Shown here in pieces: positions 37,145-40,067 of a stretch of 40,067 bases of DNA (its first letter is position 1; every line of letters begins with the position of its first letter). Origin of the DNA: Candidatus Methylomirabilota bacterium (lineage in GTDB: Bacteria > Methylomirabilota > Methylomirabilia > Methylomirabilales > 2-02-FULL-66-22); assembly GCA_016180655.1 (NCBI GenBank), contig JACPAT010000026.1:1-40067 (forward strand), read 5' to 3'. The notes beneath the pieces were generated by a model. The model was not told where the DNA came from. It did not search any database and was given only the letters and a program-made list of their open reading frames with translations. Position numbers and translations under genes: made by a program.

Positions 37145-38425
37145 CTATCGAAACCCCAAGAGCCGGGGGATCACGAGAACCGTCCAGGGGACATAGGTGA
37201 CCATGATCAAGGCCGCCAGCATCGGCCAGATGAAGGGAACGGTTGCCCGCACGACCCGTTCGAAGGAGATCTTTGCCACCTCGGTGGTGGCATACAACAC
37301 CACGCCCACTGGGGGCGTGATGAGCCCGATCACGGTGTTGAGGACGAACAGGACCCCGAAATGCACGCGGTCGATGCCCAGCCGGTCAAGGATCGGCAGG
37401 AAGATGGGCACCATGATAACCATGATCGAGATCCCGTCGAAGAAACAGCCCATGACCAGGCCGAGGATGTTGATGAAGAAGAGGACCGCGGCCGGGCTGG
37501 AGGTCGTCGCGAGGATGAAATCGGCAAACCGCTGGGGCACCTGCTCCCGCGCCAAAATCCAGGAGAAGAGCGAGGCCGTCGTCATGACGAAGACCACCAC
37601 GGCCGTCATGTCCACGGTCTCCCGGAGCATGCGGAGGAGATCGCCGGCTCCCAGGCGACGATAGACTAGCACCCCCAGGAACAGCGTGTAGAAGACGGCG
37701 ACCACGGCCGCCTCGGTGGGGGTGAAGATCCCCAGGCCGATTCCCCCCAGGAGGATCGTCGGGGTGAGCAGGCCCGGGATGGACAGGAGGAAGGCGTGCC
37801 ACAGTGTCCGCAGATTCGCGCGCGGCTGCAATGGATAGTTCCGGCGGATGGCCACGGCGTAGGAGTAGGCCATCATGAACAGGCCCATGAGGACCCCCGG
37901 GATGAAGCCCCCCAGGAACAGCGCCCCGATCGAGGTGCTGGCCAGGACGCCGTACACCACCATGGCGATGCTGGGCGGGATGATGGGGGCGATGGTGGAG
38001 GAGGCCGCGGTCACGGCCGCGCTGAAGTCCACGTCGTAGCCGTTGTCCACCATCGCCTTGATCTCCATGGCGCCCATCCCGCCCACGTCCGCCACCGCGG
38101 CCCCGGACATGCCGGCGAAGATCATGCTGTTCAGGATGTTCACGTGGGCCAGGCCGCCCCGGATGTGCCCCACCAGGCACTGGGCAAAGCCGAAGATCCG
38201 ATCCGTGAGGCCCGCCTCGTTCACCAGCTTGCCCATGAGAATGTAGAACGGGATGGCCAGGAGGGGAAACGAGTCGGCGGCCGCGGACATGCGCTGGGAA
38301 ACGGCCAGCAGGACCTCGCCCCGTCCGATGAGGAACGCCAGGGAGACGATCCCCAGCGAAAAGGCGATGGGGACCCGAAGCGCCAGGAGCAGGAAGAAGC
38401 AGGCGAACAGCAGCAAGATCACCAT
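37145..38425 (-). CDS. dctM: TRAP transporter large permease (DctM), first cluster
   Basis: This 426-residue polytopic membrane protein is the DctM subunit of a TRAP importer. LLAIPFYILMGKLVNEAGLTDRI, RGGLAHVNILNSMIFAGMSGAAVADVGGMG and IAPIIPPSIAMVVYGV are family signatures. The ATG at 38425 (MVILLLFACFF) overlaps the 3' end of dctQ by 7 bp and is chosen over a longer frame that runs antisense-like through dctQ. It is last of its operon. Confidence 0.95.
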   Translation of the reverse strand: MVILLLFACFFLLLALRVPIAFSLGIVSLAFLIGRGEVLLAVSQRMSAAADSFPLLAIPFYILMGKLVNEAGLTDRIFGFAQCLVGHIRGGLAHVNILNSMIFAGMSGAAVADVGGMGAMEIKAMVDNGYDVDFSAAVTAASSTIAPIIPPSIAMVVYGVLASTSIGALFLGGFIPGVLMGLFMMAYSYAVAIRRNYPLQPRANLRTLWHAFLLSIPGLLTPTILLGGIGLGIFTPTEAAVVAVFYTLFLGVLVYRRLGAGDLLRMLRETVDMTAVVVFVMTTASLFSWILAREQVPQRFADFILATTSSPAAVLFFINILGLVMGCFFDGISIMVIMVPIFLPILDRLGIDRVHFGVLFVLNTVIGLITPPVGVVLYATTEVAKISFERVVRATVPFIWPMLAALIMVTYVPWTVLVIPRLLGFR

Positions 38426-38904
38426 GCGCGACCGCCGTCGGTATGGCCCGTGACGTGCCGCCAGAGAGCCCCGAGCATCACCAGGACCATGGCCGCCATT
38501 CCCAGGAGGATGCCCAGGTAGACGAACGTCCACGGGATGAGGAGCGCAGCCGTGGGGACCGTCCAGACCATCCCTGCCAAGCGGATGCTCTGCCAAAAGA
38601 CGATCCCCACGAAGGCCAGCAGCAGGATATCCCCCAGCACGGCCACGCCCCGCCGGGGTCCAGGCGGCAGCTTCTCGACGAAGAAGCTCACCTGGATGTG
38701 TCCCTCACGCCGGAGGACGATGGCGGCGCCGAGGAAGACCAGGTAGATGAACAGGTACCGGGCCAGCTCCTCGGACCAGAACAGGGAATGGTTCAGGACA
38801 TACCGGGCGAAGATCTGCGCCCCGACCACCAAAAGCAGCGCGGTCAGGAGGGCCAGGGTTGCCCCGTCAAGGATGCGGTCCACCGCCCGCAGCAGCCCCG
38901 ACAT
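38419..38904 (-). CDS. dctQ: TRAP transporter small permease (DctQ), first cluster
   Basis: This 161-residue membrane protein has four helices. QIFARYVLNHSLFWSEELARYLFIYLVFLGAAIVLRREGHIQV is the typical DctQ core with the conserved Trp-Ser-Glu-Glu turn. It forms the membrane complex with DctM. It begins 13 bp after dctP and overlaps dctM by 7 bp. Confidence 0.93.
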   Translation of the reverse strand: MSGLLRAVDRILDGATLALLTALLLVVGAQIFARYVLNHSLFWSEELARYLFIYLVFLGAAIVLRREGHIQVSFFVEKLPPGPRRGVAVLGDILLLAFVGIVFWQSIRLAGMVWTVPTAALLIPWTFVYLGILLGMAAMVLVMLGALWRHVTGHTDGGRAW

Positions 38905-38917
38905 CGGACAGGCCCTC

Positions 38918-39901
38918 TCAGCGGATCGCCGCGATCCGCTCGTACAGGCCCTTGCCCCACTTCTCTTCCAGCTTGGGGATGGCCGTCATGGACGCCTTGC
39001 GGAAGGCCTCCACGTCCGGGGTGATGACCGTCATCCCCTTCTTCTTGAACTCATCCACCAGCGACTGCTCCTGCTTGATCAAGAGGTCGTTGCTGAAGGC
39101 GATCCCCTCGTCCACGGCCTCCTGGAGGATCTTCTGGTCGCCCGGCGCCAGGCTCTTCCACAGCTTGTCGCTGATAGCGTGGAACTGGGGGACCATGATG
39201 TGGCCGGTCAGGACGAGGTACTTCTGCACCTCGTAGAATTTTCCCGAGTTGATGGTGGGGATGGGGTTCTCCTGGGCGTCCACCGTCCCCTGCTTCAGCG
39301 CCAGGTACAGTTCGGCAAAGGCCATGGGCGTCGGGTTGGCGCCCCAGGCCCTGGCCATCTCCAGGTACAGCGGCACCTCGGGGACCCGCAGCTTCATCCC
39401 CTTGACGTCCTCGGGCTTGTGCACCGGCTTGTTCGCCGTGAGGTGCCGTACCCCGTAGTACAGGACCCCCAGGGATCGCAGGCCCCGCTTGGCCACCAGC
39501 TCGTCCAGCATCTCTTGCCCGATGGGGCCCCGCATCACCTTGTACATGTGATTCACGTCGCGGAAGAGATAGGGCGCCTCCATGATGGACAGGCGGGGCG
39601 CCCACTGGCTGAACATGGCCGCCCCCTCGGTGGCCATGGCCTGGCTGCCGAAGACCACCGCCTCGATCATGTCCTTGCCCGTGCCGAGCTGGGCCGAGGG
39701 AAACACCTGGATCTGGATCCGGTTGTTGGTCTTCTGGGCGACGGTCTCGGCCGTTTTCTTCATGCCCAGGACGAAGGGGTGCTCCGGTTGCAGGACGATC
39801 CCCCACTTCATGATCAGCGGCTTGTCCTGGGCGAGGGCCAACGGCCCGGCCAGGAGCAGGGCGAACCCCACCAGCAACACGACCAACAGCCGAGATCTCA
39901 T
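38918..39901 (-). CDS. dctP: TRAP transporter substrate-binding protein (DctP), first cluster
   Basis: This 327-residue periplasmic protein has a signal peptide cleaved near LALAQDK. GMKLRVPEVPLYLEM holds the carboxylate-binding Arg, and ANPTPMAFAELYLALKQGTVDAQENPIPT follows. The ligand is probably a C4-type or sugar acid, not identifiable further. The ATG at 39901 follows AAAGGAGG, and the longer in-frame sequence upstream overlaps the promoter. It is first of the operon dctP-dctQ-dctM (39901-37145). Confidence 0.95.
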   Translation of the reverse strand: MRSRLLVVLLVGFALLLAGPLALAQDKPLIMKWGIVLQPEHPFVLGMKKTAETVAQKTNNRIQIQVFPSAQLGTGKDMIEAVVFGSQAMATEGAAMFSQWAPRLSIMEAPYLFRDVNHMYKVMRGPIGQEMLDELVAKRGLRSLGVLYYGVRHLTANKPVHKPEDVKGMKLRVPEVPLYLEMARAWGANPTPMAFAELYLALKQGTVDAQENPIPTINSGKFYEVQKYLVLTGHIMVPQFHAISDKLWKSLAPGDQKILQEAVDEGIAFSNDLLIKQEQSLVDEFKKKGMTVITPDVEAFRKASMTAIPKLEEKWGKGLYERIAAIR

Positions 39902-39965
39902 GACAGCGACCTCCTTTCCCCGTGGACAGATCGTGCGGTGCATTCCTCTCATCGTGGGTGGCGGG

Positions 39966-39993
39966 AGCCTATCACGAAACCATTGCGGCGCAA
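39966..39993 (-). promoter_or_regulatory. Probable promoter of the first TRAP operon
   Basis: On the minus strand TTGCGC and TAGGCT are separated by 16 bp, about 65 bp before the dctP start. The palindromic operator at 40026-40043 lies 33 bp upstream of the -35 box, a position suited to control by a divergently encoded regulator. Confidence 0.4.
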
Positions 39994-40018
39994 ATCGTGA
40001 GGCGCGGGGATTTTTGGC

Positions 40019-40048
40019 TTGACACACCATACGGACGTATGGTAGGCA
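40019..40048 (+). promoter_or_regulatory. Divergent promoter with an 18-bp palindromic operator
   Basis: A perfect TTGACA at 40019-40024 is followed after 18 bp by TAGGCA at 40043-40048. The spacer is almost filled by the perfect palindrome accatacg-ga-cgtatggt (40026-40043). The shape (8-bp arms, 2-bp centre) fits a TetR- or GntR-type dimer site. It reads toward the window end, so a self-regulated repressor gene probably begins just outside and may also control the TRAP operon. Confidence 0.6.
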
Positions 40049-40067
40049 TCTCCGGAAGACGAACGAA

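Overview
The window is a high-GC, gene-dense piece of bacterial chromosome. It has one tRNA gene, no rRNA, no transposase, no phage genes and no CRISPR array. The wealth of solute-binding-protein transporters (one Tct, two TRAP and one ABC importer), the alternative complex III respiratory operon and the many short palindromic repeats suggest an uncultured, heterotrophic, respiring soil or subsurface bacterium. Methylomirabilota/Rokubacteria-like or deltaproteobacterial lineages are plausible hosts, but this is an inference from gene style, not a demonstrated placement.

Layout. 0.1-5 kb: a DapA-family lyase, a TPR protein with a Tat-exported M48 peptidase carrying LysM, tRNA-Thr(CGT), a nitrilase, a small membrane protein and a macro-domain protein. 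5-8.1 kb (minus strand): a tctC-tctB-tctA tricarboxylate-type importer, separated from the macro gene by a perfect 22-bp-arm hairpin. 8.3-13.1 kb (plus strand): an unknown protein, a PPOX-fold protein, a family-5 uracil-DNA glycosylase, a small unknown protein, a nucleoside hydrolase and a LOG-family protein. 13.2-22 kb (plus strand): two c-type cytochrome genes followed by a complete actABCDEF operon for alternative complex III (quinol to cytochrome c electron transfer). No terminal oxidase lies in the window. 22.2-25.9 kb: a polytopic membrane protein fused to a sulfatase/phosphatase-superfamily domain, then a YVTN beta-propeller lipoprotein. 26-28.4 kb: a small protein followed by two ArsA/Get3-like ATPases. 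28.6-29.7 kb (minus strand, convergent): an unknown membrane-anchored protein and a second paralogue of the small protein. 29.8-39.9 kb (minus strand): an ABC sugar-type importer without its ATPase, a DapA-family lyase lacking the catalytic Tyr, and two TRAP importers. The window ends in a divergent promoter with an 18-bp palindromic operator, presumably belonging to a regulator gene just outside.

The most interesting locus is the ArsA/Get3-like pair with the two small-protein paralogues. The two ATPases carry complementary defects in their nucleotide-switch motifs: one has Asn where Get3 has its catalytic switch I Asp, and the other has a degenerate switch II. This is what an obligate asymmetric heterodimer would look like. 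The small proteins have a hydrophobic block close to a charged C-terminus and could be clients or membrane partners. A targeting or membrane-protein-handling system is proposed as inference only.

A second theme is small palindromic or AT-rich repeats. One sits between malF and malG flanked by a perfect 19-bp direct repeat that contains the malG ribosome binding site and start codon and the malF stop codon, which is good evidence of insertion with duplication. Another lies inside the signal-peptide coding region of actE.
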